The position numbers and the translations under genes are program-made. A DNA stretch of 43,534 bases from Oscillospiraceae bacterium. GTDB lineage: Bacteria; Bacillota; Clostridia; Oscillospirales; Oscillospiraceae. Each line of letters opens with the position of its first letter. Positions within the stretch are counted from its first letter, which is position 1. The stretch spans positions 1-43,534 of the forward strand of contig SVMF01000021.1 in assembly GCA_015067565.1 (NCBI GenBank), in the 5' to 3' direction. Shown one piece after another: positions 1 to 7,206 of this stretch. The notes beneath the pieces were generated by a model. The model did no database searches, was not told the DNA's origin, and saw nothing but the letters and a program-made list of their open reading frames with translations.

Positions 1-38
1 ATTAAGCTGACTGATACTAATAAGCCGAAAGCTTGACC
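1..38 (+). rRNA. 23S ribosomal RNA, 3' end (partial)
   Basis: The window opens inside the conserved 3' end of bacterial 23S rRNA: CTGATACTAATAAGCC followed by GCTTGACC is the usual terminal helix strand. The rest lies before the window. A spacer of about 90 bases with no tRNA separates it from the 5S gene. The exact mature end is estimated. Confidence 0.9.
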
Positions 39-127
39 TACAAGAGGAAGCAGGCTCGGTTGCAAGACGTAAGCAGGAATCATGATTTTCGATGTTCAGT
101 TTTGAGGGTGCATAACCTTCTGAATAG

Positions 128-241
128 TTGGTGTTGATTGCGGTGAGGGTCCACCTGTTCCCATCCCGAACACAGAAGTTAAGCTCACTTGCGCCGACGA
201 TAGTTGCCGGGCGACTGGCCGTGAAAATAGGTAACGCCAAC
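128..241 (+). rRNA. rrf: 5S ribosomal RNA
   Basis: About 114 bases with the typical 5S layout. The 5' TTGGTGTT pairs with the 3' AACGCCAA to close helix I, and the internal CCCATCCCGAACACAGAAG loop is highly conserved in 5S rRNA. It follows the 23S end directly, as in a standard rrn operon, and is followed by an intrinsic terminator. The ends are set from the helix I pairing and may be off by one or two bases. Confidence 0.95.
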
Positions 242-243
242 AC

Positions 244-273
244 AAGCTCCACAGAAATGTGGAGCTTTTTCCT
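244..273 (+). terminator. rrn operon terminator
   Basis: AAGCTCCAC and GTGGAGCTT form a 9-bp stem with a short AGAAAT loop, followed by a run of T. It lies directly after the 5S rRNA and ends the rRNA transcript. The right arm contains a GTG that could be mistaken for a start codon of the next gene. Confidence 0.9.
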
Positions 274-288
274 ATATGCGAGGTTTCT

Positions 289-747
289 ATGAAAATCATT
301 GATTATTTTGAGAGTGATCAGCAGGAACTGTTGAGAGACGAAATTGCTAAGTGCGATTGGAGTGCGGCACAATTTTTGGCCAGGCTCCTGCGAGAGGGAC
401 GCTTTTTTGAGACGCTTGGCGGCTGGGGCCATTTGTTTTTGTTGATGCAGGAGGACCGTTTGATCTCTTTTTGCACTCTGACAGGACAGGATTCGGTGCG
501 TGATGAGTTACTAACACCTTGGATCGGCTTCGTTTATACAAAGCCTGCATACCGGGGCTGCCGTTATGCAGGCCGACTTCTTGCTCATGCGGAGGCCGTT
601 GCGGCTGGGAGCGGATTTGAGAGGGTGTATCTTGGAACGGATCACATCGGACTTTATGAAAAGTACGGATATGTGTATTTGGAGAACCGTATCGATTGTT
701 GGGAGGAAGATACACGAGTTCTGTATCAAGAGCTTTTCGTGAAATGA
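289..747 (+). CDS. GNAT family N-acetyltransferase
   Basis: This 152-residue protein has the single-domain GNAT fold that transfers an acetyl group from acetyl-CoA to an amine; the substrate is unknown. The core motif A region is visible as VYTKPAYRGCRYAGRLL near residues 83-99, followed by the typical YEKYGYVYLEN segment near the C-terminus. The ATG at 289 is chosen because a GCGAGG ribosome site lies just upstream; the in-frame GTG at 259 lies inside the rRNA terminator. It stands alone behind the rRNA operon. Confidence 0.85.
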   Translation: MKIIDYFESDQQELLRDEIAKCDWSAAQFLARLLREGRFFETLGGWGHLFLLMQEDRLISFCTLTGQDSVRDELLTPWIGFVYTKPAYRGCRYAGRLLAHAEAVAAGSGFERVYLGTDHIGLYEKYGYVYLENRIDCWEEDTRVLYQELFVK

Positions 748-909
748 CACAGTTTCATTTTCTTCTTTCGAGATGTAATGCATCTGACGGTCTGTTATGC
801 CAATGGAGGCCCTGACTCCATGATGACGACGGAAAATGCTTTGATTTGAATGGAAAAGCTGGACGAGAGCGCATTCTATCTTTCTGACGAGGCCACTTTT
901 ACCATTAGA

Positions 910-1167
910 TCACAAGCCGTTGAACCATACGATCATCATTCGACTTTTTCGAGCGCCTTGCGGCAAAACACATCCGGAATTATCGTCATCGGCATGATGA
1001 TCGGTATAGCCCTCACACAGTCCGTCCAGCTTGTAATCCCTTTCCAATTCAACCGCTCTGCTACGGAGCTGTTCTATCGTCTTGATGCCGAGCTTATCAA
1101 ATTCTTTGGCATAATCTGCAAATCCGAATTGCGCCCAATATAACTCGGAATTCTTATCAGAACTCAT
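910..1167 (-). CDS. Small hypothetical protein, 85 aa
   Basis: I do not recognise this protein. The start at 1167 has a good GGAGGG ribosome site 7 bases upstream on the minus strand, which is the main reason to call it. The N-terminal half is acidic and predicted helical (YAKEFDKLGIKTIEQLR looks like a helical hairpin). The middle carries an acidic, His-containing stretch (DHHADDD), and the last 17 residues are basic and hydrophobic and may be read-through of a decayed end. It is divergent from the GntR operon with about 175 bases between them. Confidence 0.45.
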   Translation of the reverse strand: MSSDKNSELYWAQFGFADYAKEFDKLGIKTIEQLRSRAVELERDYKLDGLCEGYTDHHADDDNSGCVLPQGARKSRMMIVWFNGL

Positions 1168-1257
1168 AGCAGTCCCTCCATTTATTTGTAAGCATAGCAC
1201 AAAACGACGGATATTTGAATAAAAAGACAAAATATTTGTGCGCAAGGCAAATGGATA

Positions 1258-1317
1258 TTGACAAAGTGTGGACTTCCTGCTATAACTGTATTAGCAGAGT
1301 TAATACAGCTATAGCAG
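1258..1317 (+). promoter_or_regulatory. Promoter and operator of the GntR/ABC operon
   Basis: A near-consensus sigma-A promoter is seen: TTGACA at 1258-1263, a 17-base spacer and TATAAC at 1281-1286. A long inverted repeat covers the -10 box and the start region. Its left arm (1277-1293, CTGCTATAACTGTATTA) and right arm (1301-1317, TAATACAGCTATAGCAG) match at 16 of 17 positions around a 7-base centre. A dimeric repressor bound here would block RNA polymerase, so the GntR protein encoded just downstream is the likely ligand. Confidence 0.8.
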
Positions 1318-1342
1318 ACTTCTTTTTGAAAGGAGGATAAAT

Positions 1343-1708
1343 TTGATTTCCGTGAATTATCGTGATCCAAGACCGATCTACGAACAACTCAAGGACAAGC
1401 TGCGGCGCCTGATCCTCTCCGGGGCGATTGCCGAAGGGGAACAACTGCCGTCGTTACGGGAGCTGGCGGCGGAACTCATGATCAATCCCAACACAATTAT
1501 GCGTGCCTATCGGGAGCTGGAAAGTGAGGGCTATGTCTACACGGTGCAGGGCAAGGGCAGCTTCGCCGGCACCCTGACGCAGGTGGACGACAGCCGCAAA
1601 AGCGCGCTGCGCAAGACCTTTACCGACAGCGCGCGTGAGCTGCTGCGACTCGGCATGCGTCCCGATGAGCTGCATGAAATTTTGAAGCAGGAGGTTGAAA
1701 TTCTATGA
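1343..1708 (+). CDS. GntR family transcriptional regulator, YtrA subfamily
   Basis: This 121-residue protein has an N-terminal winged helix of the GntR family (PIYEQLKDKLRRLILSG, then LPSLRELAAELMINPNTIMRAYRELESEG, residues about 11-66). Only a short helical tail of about 45 residues follows, the hallmark of the YtrA subfamily, which typically represses a co-transcribed ABC exporter. It starts with TTG at 1343, placed 6 bases after a strong AGGAGG. Its stop overlaps the ATPase start (ATGA), so the two are translationally coupled. The operator in its own promoter suggests autoregulation, perhaps induced by cell-envelope stress as in related systems. Confidence 0.9.
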   Translation: MISVNYRDPRPIYEQLKDKLRRLILSGAIAEGEQLPSLRELAAELMINPNTIMRAYRELESEGYVYTVQGKGSFAGTLTQVDDSRKSALRKTFTDSARELLRLGMRPDELHEILKQEVEIL

Positions 1709-2592
1709 TCCAAGTAAGCGGACTGACCAAGCGCTTTGGCAATTTCTGCGCGCTGGACAACCTGTGCCTGCACGTCCCGAAGGGGGCGGTGTATGGCCTT
1801 GTCGGCCCGAACGGCGCGGGAAAGTCAACCCTGATCCGCCATCTGAGCGGTGTTTTCCGACCGGAATCGGGCGAAATTACCATGGACGGCCAAAAAGTTT
1901 ATGAAAATCCGTCGATCAAGCAGCGATTTGCCTACATCCCTGATGATTTTTTCTTTTTCCCGGCGGCAAGTCTGCATGAAATGATGCTGTTTTACAAGGG
2001 ATTGTATCCGAGCTTCGACATGGAGCTTTACTACAGACTCCTGCCGATCTTCCGACTTCATCCGCATATGTTCTTGCGTGCGTTCTCAAAAGGCATGGTC
2101 AAGCAGGCGGCCTTCATCCTCTCCATCTGCGTCCGCCCCGATGTTCTGCTGCTTGATGAACCGGTCGACGGCCTCGATCCGGTGATCCGCCGTCAGGTGT
2201 GGAGTCTGATTATGCAGGAGGTCGCCGAGCGCAATATGACGGTTCTGGTTTCGTCGCACAACCTGCGCGAGCTTGAGGACGTGTGCAACTATGTGGGTAT
2301 CATGCACCGTGGCAGGATGCTTTTGGAGCGCAGTCTGGACGAATTGCAGGACAATATCGTCAAGGTGCAGGCTGTTTTTGGAGAAAAGCGCCCCGAGGGG
2401 CTGGAAATCTTGCACACAAGCGCAAGCGGCCGCGTCGAAACAATGATCATCCGTGGGCGGCAGGCGGAGGTGCTTGCACAGCTTGAGGCACTGGAACCGG
2501 TGTTCGTGGATCTGATCCCGTTGAGCCTGGAGGAGATTTTTATTTACGAATTGGGAGGTGTCAGCTATGAAATTAAGAGCGTTCTCCTGTAA
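1705..2592 (+). CDS. ABC transporter ATP-binding protein
   Basis: A 295-residue ABC ATPase that powers the permease encoded next to it. Visible motifs are Walker A GPNGAGKST (34-42), a signature variant FSKGM (127-131, in place of LSGGQ), Walker B LLLDEP (148-153) followed by DGLD, and a switch His in SSHN. The C-terminal 80 residues are an accessory domain typical of YtrB/EcsA-like exporters. It overlaps the GntR stop by four bases and the permease start by 26 bases, indicating one operon. The substrate is unknown; drugs, peptides or lipids are options. Confidence 0.93.
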   Translation: MIQVSGLTKRFGNFCALDNLCLHVPKGAVYGLVGPNGAGKSTLIRHLSGVFRPESGEITMDGQKVYENPSIKQRFAYIPDDFFFFPAASLHEMMLFYKGLYPSFDMELYYRLLPIFRLHPHMFLRAFSKGMVKQAAFILSICVRPDVLLLDEPVDGLDPVIRRQVWSLIMQEVAERNMTVLVSSHNLRELEDVCNYVGIMHRGRMLLERSLDELQDNIVKVQAVFGEKRPEGLEILHTSASGRVETMIIRGRQAEVLAQLEALEPVFVDLIPLSLEEIFIYELGGVSYEIKSVLL

Positions 2593-4249
2593 TCGTGTGC
2601 TTTTGCGCAAAAATCTGAGCCGCTATATGCCGGCGATGCTCATTTTTGGCATTCTGATGCTTATGAGCGTGGTTCTGCCAACGCTGACAGGGCTGTCGAT
2701 TCTGAACGGCAACAAGCCGCTGCGCGATGAGGCATTATCCATCGTCAGTCGCATCCAGTATTCGACCATGACGACCTTCGGCATGATCTATGCGCCCATC
2801 AGCGCAGGCTGCGTTTTTGGCTACCTGCACAACAGAAAGAGCAGCTATATGCTCCATGCCTTTCCACTGTCGCGTGAATGCCTGTTCGCAACGAACTATG
2901 CCAGCGGTTTTCTGCTGTTTTTGATCCCGACAGCAGGAAATTGCCTTCTGTCGTTGCTGCTTCCGCTGCTGAACGGCTACTTTTTGCCGGAGTTGCTGCT
3001 CGTGGATCTGCTGAGCGTGCTGCAATTTTCGTTCTTCTACACGCTGGCGGTATTTTGTATGCAGCTGAGCGGCAAGCGCAGCTTCGCCATCATCTGCTAC
3101 TTCATTCTCAACTTCCTTGCGCCCATCGTGGAGGGGATGTTCACCCTGATGATCGAGCCGTATCTGTTTGGTGTGGATTACAGTGCCATGGTGGTCAGCA
3201 AATACCTCTCGCCATATGTCTATTTTAGCGCCTGGACCTTCACGGGGAGCATTTCCCTCTTTGCGCTACCGTGGATTTACACGCTGTGTTTGTTTATCGT
3301 GGCCTTTGCTCTGGCGGTCGGAGCGGTGCAGCTTTACCGACGCAGACCGATCGAGTGTGTCGGCCAGAGCATCTGCTTTGCAAAGACCGCCATCGTGATC
3401 CATATCCTTCTGACGGTCGTTATCGCACTGTTCTTCGGAATCGTGTTCTACGCCATGACACCGATCAGCAATCAGACATTCAAGCTGGTGTGCGTGGTGG
3501 CTGCAGCCTTTACCGGCTATATGCTCCTTTACAAGCCGTTGCGCCGCCAAAAGGCCTTCACGCTCAAAAGCTTGCTGCAGTTTGGTGCGCTTGCGCTTGT
3601 GATCGTTGCGGCGGATCTGATCTTCCGCTTTGATGTGCTGAACATTGCGACCTATGTGCCGGAACCGTCGGAGGTCGCCTCGGTCTGCCTAAATGCGAAC
3701 AGCAGTCTCAGAGAGGTCACGACAGAGGATCCGACTTTGATCGAGAATCTTTGTGCGCTGCATGAAAAGCTGATCGAGGATTATGACCATAAAGCCGATT
3801 TTTATGAATCTGGGTATGAGAGGATCGGCTTCACCTATCGGCTGAAAAACGGCAAAACGGTGGAACGGTACTATTATTTGTTGGAAGATATTCCGTCGCA
3901 GAAGGAAGTTTGCGAACTGGCCTATTCCATCTTCGATTCGAGTGCGTTCAATGGGGAGTATCTCAACGATTTGCGGGAGCGCGTGATAAATTGTGAAATG
4001 GACGACAATGCGCAAAAATTGACCAAGGCACAGCTTGATGCCGTCTTTGATGCGCTGCATAAGGACCTTTCCGAGCCGCAGGATCTGTATCTGGACCACC
4101 TGGAGGAGAATGGCTGTCGGCTGTTGTTGGAGTTTACGGATGAGGAAGGTTACGCAAGATACAGTTTGGCCTTCGACCTTCCTGAGACGGCGAAAAATGC
4201 CCTTGACTATCTGAATACGATTCGAACAGAGAGTGATATCATTCGATAA
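2567..4249 (+). CDS. ABC transporter permease with large C-terminal soluble domain
   Basis: This 560-residue membrane protein is the partner of the preceding ATPase. Roughly the first 350 residues contain hydrophobic segments in an ABC-2-like pattern (for example NLSRYMPAMLIFGILMLMS and LALVIVAADLIF). The last 200 residues are soluble, acidic and probably outside the membrane; I think this C-terminal part resembles DUF6449 but cannot confirm it. The ATG at 2567 is preferred over the GTG at 2558 because GGGAGG sits 8 bases upstream. The transported substrate is not evident. Confidence 0.85.
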   Translation: MKLRAFSCNRVLLRKNLSRYMPAMLIFGILMLMSVVLPTLTGLSILNGNKPLRDEALSIVSRIQYSTMTTFGMIYAPISAGCVFGYLHNRKSSYMLHAFPLSRECLFATNYASGFLLFLIPTAGNCLLSLLLPLLNGYFLPELLLVDLLSVLQFSFFYTLAVFCMQLSGKRSFAIICYFILNFLAPIVEGMFTLMIEPYLFGVDYSAMVVSKYLSPYVYFSAWTFTGSISLFALPWIYTLCLFIVAFALAVGAVQLYRRRPIECVGQSICFAKTAIVIHILLTVVIALFFGIVFYAMTPISNQTFKLVCVVAAAFTGYMLLYKPLRRQKAFTLKSLLQFGALALVIVAADLIFRFDVLNIATYVPEPSEVASVCLNANSSLREVTTEDPTLIENLCALHEKLIEDYDHKADFYESGYERIGFTYRLKNGKTVERYYYLLEDIPSQKEVCELAYSIFDSSAFNGEYLNDLRERVINCEMDDNAQKLTKAQLDAVFDALHKDLSEPQDLYLDHLEENGCRLLLEFTDEEGYARYSLAFDLPETAKNALDYLNTIRTESDIIR

Positions 4250-4309
4250 TACGATTACCCAATAAAAACAATGGATGAATTCCGATTTATCGGTGCGGTT
4301 ATCGTTTTA

Positions 4310-4418
4310 CACTGTGGGGGAGGGGCATGCCCCTCCCGGCGGCAATCGCTACGATTTCGCCAAAAGCTCCTGCGAATACGAGCCTGGTTCTGCCGGTTGA
4401 GGCATGCCTCAACCCTAC
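4310..4418 (+). repeat. CATG-palindrome repeat element, copy A
   Basis: Two perfect 20-base palindromes, 4318-4337 (GGGAGGGGCATGCCCCTCCC) and 4395-4414 (GGTTGAGGCATGCCTCAACC), flank a core of about 57 bases with CGATTTCGCC and CTGCGAATACG. The outer edges are CTGTGGGG and CCCTACC, so the two palindromic units face each other. The same layout recurs near 26.4, 29.7 and 43.5 kb. Confidence 0.9.
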
Positions 4419-4509
4419 CATGTTTGCGCAATAACAAACAGCAAAATTAGAATTTTATCAATACTTTTAATCAGGTTTTAGTATAATACTGTTTCTTGCG
4501 AAATAATGG

Positions 4510-4543
4510 AAAAACGCACCCAACGAGGGTGCGCCACAGTGAC
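4510..4543 (-). terminator. Orphan minus-strand terminator-like hairpin
   Basis: On the minus strand CGCACCC, loop TCGTT, GGGTGCG is followed by TTTTT. No minus-strand gene ends here. Its flank TCACTGTGGCGCACC closely matches the terminator behind the recombinase at 18153-18190, in the opposite orientation. Confidence 0.6.
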
Positions 4544-4594
4544 TAAACCGTAACGTTAGTTTGTGCGGCACCTTCAAGTGGCAAAGAACAGAGT

Positions 4595-4634
4595 CCCCAG
4601 ATATGGATAAACGCCATATCTGGGGGCTTTTTCT
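4595..4634 (+). terminator. Strong intrinsic terminator
   Basis: CCCCAGATATGG (4595-4606) and CCATATCTGGGG (4614-4625) form a perfect 12-bp stem with a 7-base loop, then CTTTTTC. It lies about 90 bases before the next gene, with no obvious gene upstream, so it may be a remnant of a lost gene or may insulate the island. Confidence 0.8.
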
Positions 4635-4725
4635 CGTATATCATTGAAATTTATATGATTTTGTGCTATACTTCTTAATGGATTGTTGTATAAACTCGTC
4701 GATTTTGGGAGAAAGGGGGATTTTT

Positions 4726-6522
4726 ATGGACATTGAAAAGATCGCAACCAGTGCCATCGTAACATCGTTATCAAAAACTGACAGACTAAGCGGCTTCATC
4801 AATAGCGGCGACAAAGAGCCATGTTGGGATGGGAATATTTACATTCATGAGGATAAAAAACATTCCAAGAAAAACATAAAGAAAGTGGCCACGCAGGTAA
4901 AAGGCAAACTGGTCAAAGCGGGAACGCCAAAAGATACCGTAAAATACCCTGTTTCTTATGACGACCTCAATGCTTACATGATGAATGGTGGCACATTGTT
5001 TTTTGTTGTTCACATTGATTCCAGCAACGGTGACACTATTCAGATATACTACGCGGAGCTTCTCCCTTTTAAGATTAAGGAAATTCTGAACACAAAGAAG
5101 GACAATTACCAGATAGTGTGTCGGGAGTTTCCCAATGACAATTTGCAGAAGACAGAGCTGCTTTTGAATTTTTATAATAACGCGCAGCGCCAAACCAGCT
5201 TTGCCGGCAGAGAATTGCCCACCATCGAGGATTTAACCAAGCAAGGCGTACTGGAGAGTTTATCATTCCACTATACAAGCGTCGGCAAAATGCATTCGCA
5301 CTTTTCTTTGCCCCAAAAAATGGACGGAAAATCGCTCACTCTTTACGCGAATGTCAAGGGGTGTTCCGCACCTATTCCAGTCCAGTATTGCGAGAACATT
5401 CATCAAATTACGATGAGCAGCGGCACTGACGATCCTGTGTGTGTAAATGGCAAAGAATTCTACAAAGGATACACCATCGTTACTACCGCCGAAAATGTTG
5501 AGCTTCATATTGGCAGTTGCGTGCGCTTGAGCGCACCCAACATTGATAGTCCTACAGAAACGGTCGCCGTATCGGTTAAGTTTAAAGTTAAGGGCACTTT
5601 AAAGGAACGAATTCGCGGAGTGGAATTGATTTTGGCAATCAAGGAACACGGAGTGTTGTCGATCGCTGGCAACGTTTTTCCGGTAAAGTTTTCTGATACA
5701 GACCTCAGCAGCATTCGCGCCAAAGAATTCCAAGACCTTCTTGTAGGGTACAGAAAAGCTCAGGAGTTTCTTGATGCCATGCATGTGAAGAAGGAGCTTG
5801 ATTTTGATAGCTGTACCGATGAAGATATCGAAAAGCTGAATTTGTTAATTGCCACCGTAGGAGACAAGAAACTCACAAGACAGCCTCCAGAAACCGAAGC
5901 ACAAGTTCAGATTGTAACGATAGCCAATCTCAAGTTTGCAGTCGTCTACCTGAAAAAAGCCGACGGCGGATACGCAATATGGGACTACTTTGGTAATCGC
6001 TTTGCTGTCGAATGGCGTGATGGCGAGAAAGATGCTGTACGAATATCTCAGTTTTCAACCATGGTTGCGGATGATTTTCTGAATCTCGACAACCTTGATC
6101 TGCAGATGATCCTGTACGATTACCAGCATCTGGAGATGTATGCAGGGCTGCACGAACTCGCCAACGCCACAATGCTCGAAATGTTAAAGGCATACGACAA
6201 GCAACCCTCTGCCGAGTTATTGGAGGCAGCCAAAGAAATGTGCACTTGGCTGGCATCGTACTCAGAATTTACTTCGTACGAAGTCGTTACAATCAATAGC
6301 CTCCAGATCACGCTGCGGGAACGCCCTCTGACATTTGAGGAAAAGTCCCAATTGCATAGTATTATAGCAACGACGGGCGATGTGTATTATAAAATCGGTG
6401 CACTCCTTCTACTTGATGAGCAGGCAGAAGCAGCAAAGCTTTTGGAAACGCTAAAACCGGAAGACGCTAAAAAATTCAAGGAGTTTCCCATATATCAAAG
6501 ATTTAACAAAACGACACAATAA
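4726..6522 (+). CDS. DUF4365-like putative nuclease-fold protein next to a restriction enzyme
   Basis: A 598-residue protein of unknown function. The first 130 residues resemble the DUF4365 type of PD-(D/E)xK fold: WDGNIYI with Asp35, then VATQVKG with Gln57 and Lys59, then FFVVHID and IYYAEL. The remaining 460 residues have no family I recognise; the C-terminal 170 residues look helical. The start at 4726 follows AAAGGGGG; the upstream in-frame ATG has no ribosome site. It lies 25 bases before the ScaI-like endonuclease and is probably co-transcribed, which suggests a DNA-targeting or accessory restriction role. Activity is inferred only. Confidence 0.7.
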   Translation: MDIEKIATSAIVTSLSKTDRLSGFINSGDKEPCWDGNIYIHEDKKHSKKNIKKVATQVKGKLVKAGTPKDTVKYPVSYDDLNAYMMNGGTLFFVVHIDSSNGDTIQIYYAELLPFKIKEILNTKKDNYQIVCREFPNDNLQKTELLLNFYNNAQRQTSFAGRELPTIEDLTKQGVLESLSFHYTSVGKMHSHFSLPQKMDGKSLTLYANVKGCSAPIPVQYCENIHQITMSSGTDDPVCVNGKEFYKGYTIVTTAENVELHIGSCVRLSAPNIDSPTETVAVSVKFKVKGTLKERIRGVELILAIKEHGVLSIAGNVFPVKFSDTDLSSIRAKEFQDLLVGYRKAQEFLDAMHVKKELDFDSCTDEDIEKLNLLIATVGDKKLTRQPPETEAQVQIVTIANLKFAVVYLKKADGGYAIWDYFGNRFAVEWRDGEKDAVRISQFSTMVADDFLNLDNLDLQMILYDYQHLEMYAGLHELANATMLEMLKAYDKQPSAELLEAAKEMCTWLASYSEFTSYEVVTINSLQITLRERPLTFEEKSQLHSIIATTGDVYYKIGALLLLDEQAEAAKLLETLKPEDAKKFKEFPIYQRFNKTTQ

Positions 6523-6547
6523 TAACATACCACAGGAGGATTACACT

Positions 6548-7168
6548 ATGTCTTCACCGTATCAAGGTCGCCCGGAGTCACAATGGGCAAGAATTACTGC
6601 GCAGCTCGTCGATGAATATCCCCTCAGCTTTGATGATATCATCGATGCTGTTTTAGATGCATGGGATGGGATTCTCATGACAAAAATCGCAGGTGAACTG
6701 CAGATAGGCGTAGATTTCTTTCCCAGTCCGCAAATAATGGGAAACTATTTGCACGAGCTCATCCCCATTATGCTCGAAAGAAAGTTCCCCGGAGTATGGT
6801 CGAGAGATATCAACAAAGACGACAAGGATCTTGTTTATTTGCCGGATAACTATTTTTCTACAGAAATCAAAACTTCTTCAAACCCCAACAACATTTATGG
6901 CAATGCAAGTTACGGCCAAGAAGATAGCGCAAGCGCGTCGTCAAAGTCCAAAGATGGCTATTACATTGGGGTTAATTTTGAAAAATTTGATCAAGCTCCC
7001 GAAGGAGAGATGCCTCGGATCAGAAAAATTCGCATTGGTTGGCTCGACCACTGTGACTGGCATTCTCAAAGTGCTTCGTCGGGGCAGGCAGCTACGATCA
7101 GTACATTTGTAAGAGATAATAAGCTGTTACTAATTTACGATATCCGGCAAGGTGGCAGACTGTATTAA
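6548..7168 (+). CDS. ScaI-family type II restriction endonuclease
   Basis: A 206-residue protein that I assign to the ScaI restriction endonuclease family, whose founding member cuts AGTACT; the site of this one is not known. The likely PD-(D/E)xK centre is DLVYLPDNYFSTEIKTSS, with Glu106 and Lys108 and an Asp at 94 or 100, followed by the family-like SNPNNIYGNASYG. A strong CAGGAGG precedes the ATG. It converges on the methyltransferase gene with 38 bases between the stops, the usual arrangement of a restriction-modification pair. Confidence 0.8.
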   Translation: MSSPYQGRPESQWARITAQLVDEYPLSFDDIIDAVLDAWDGILMTKIAGELQIGVDFFPSPQIMGNYLHELIPIMLERKFPGVWSRDINKDDKDLVYLPDNYFSTEIKTSSNPNNIYGNASYGQEDSASASSKSKDGYYIGVNFEKFDQAPEGEMPRIRKIRIGWLDHCDWHSQSASSGQAATISTFVRDNKLLLIYDIRQGGRLY

Positions 7169-7206
7169 TTAGCAACGGGAGAGGATTTCCTCTCCCGTTG
7201 TTTAGT

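Larger units (their letters stand above)
4250..4725. other. Gene-free left border of the accessory island
   Basis: 476 bases without a gene. They hold repeat copy A (4310-4418), an AT-rich stretch (4430-4510), an orphan terminator-like hairpin pointing to the minus strand (4510-4543), a plus-strand terminator (4595-4634) and the leader of the next gene. This is the boundary between the ABC operon and the accessory genes. Confidence 0.7.

Noticed and set aside
259-288. GTG start for the first GNAT gene
   Set aside because: The GTG lies inside the rRNA terminator stem; the ATG at 289 has a ribosome site and gives the normal GNAT length.
850-1143. 97-residue plus-strand frame
   Set aside because: It is opposite a minus-strand frame with a better ribosome site, has none of its own, and resembles no family.
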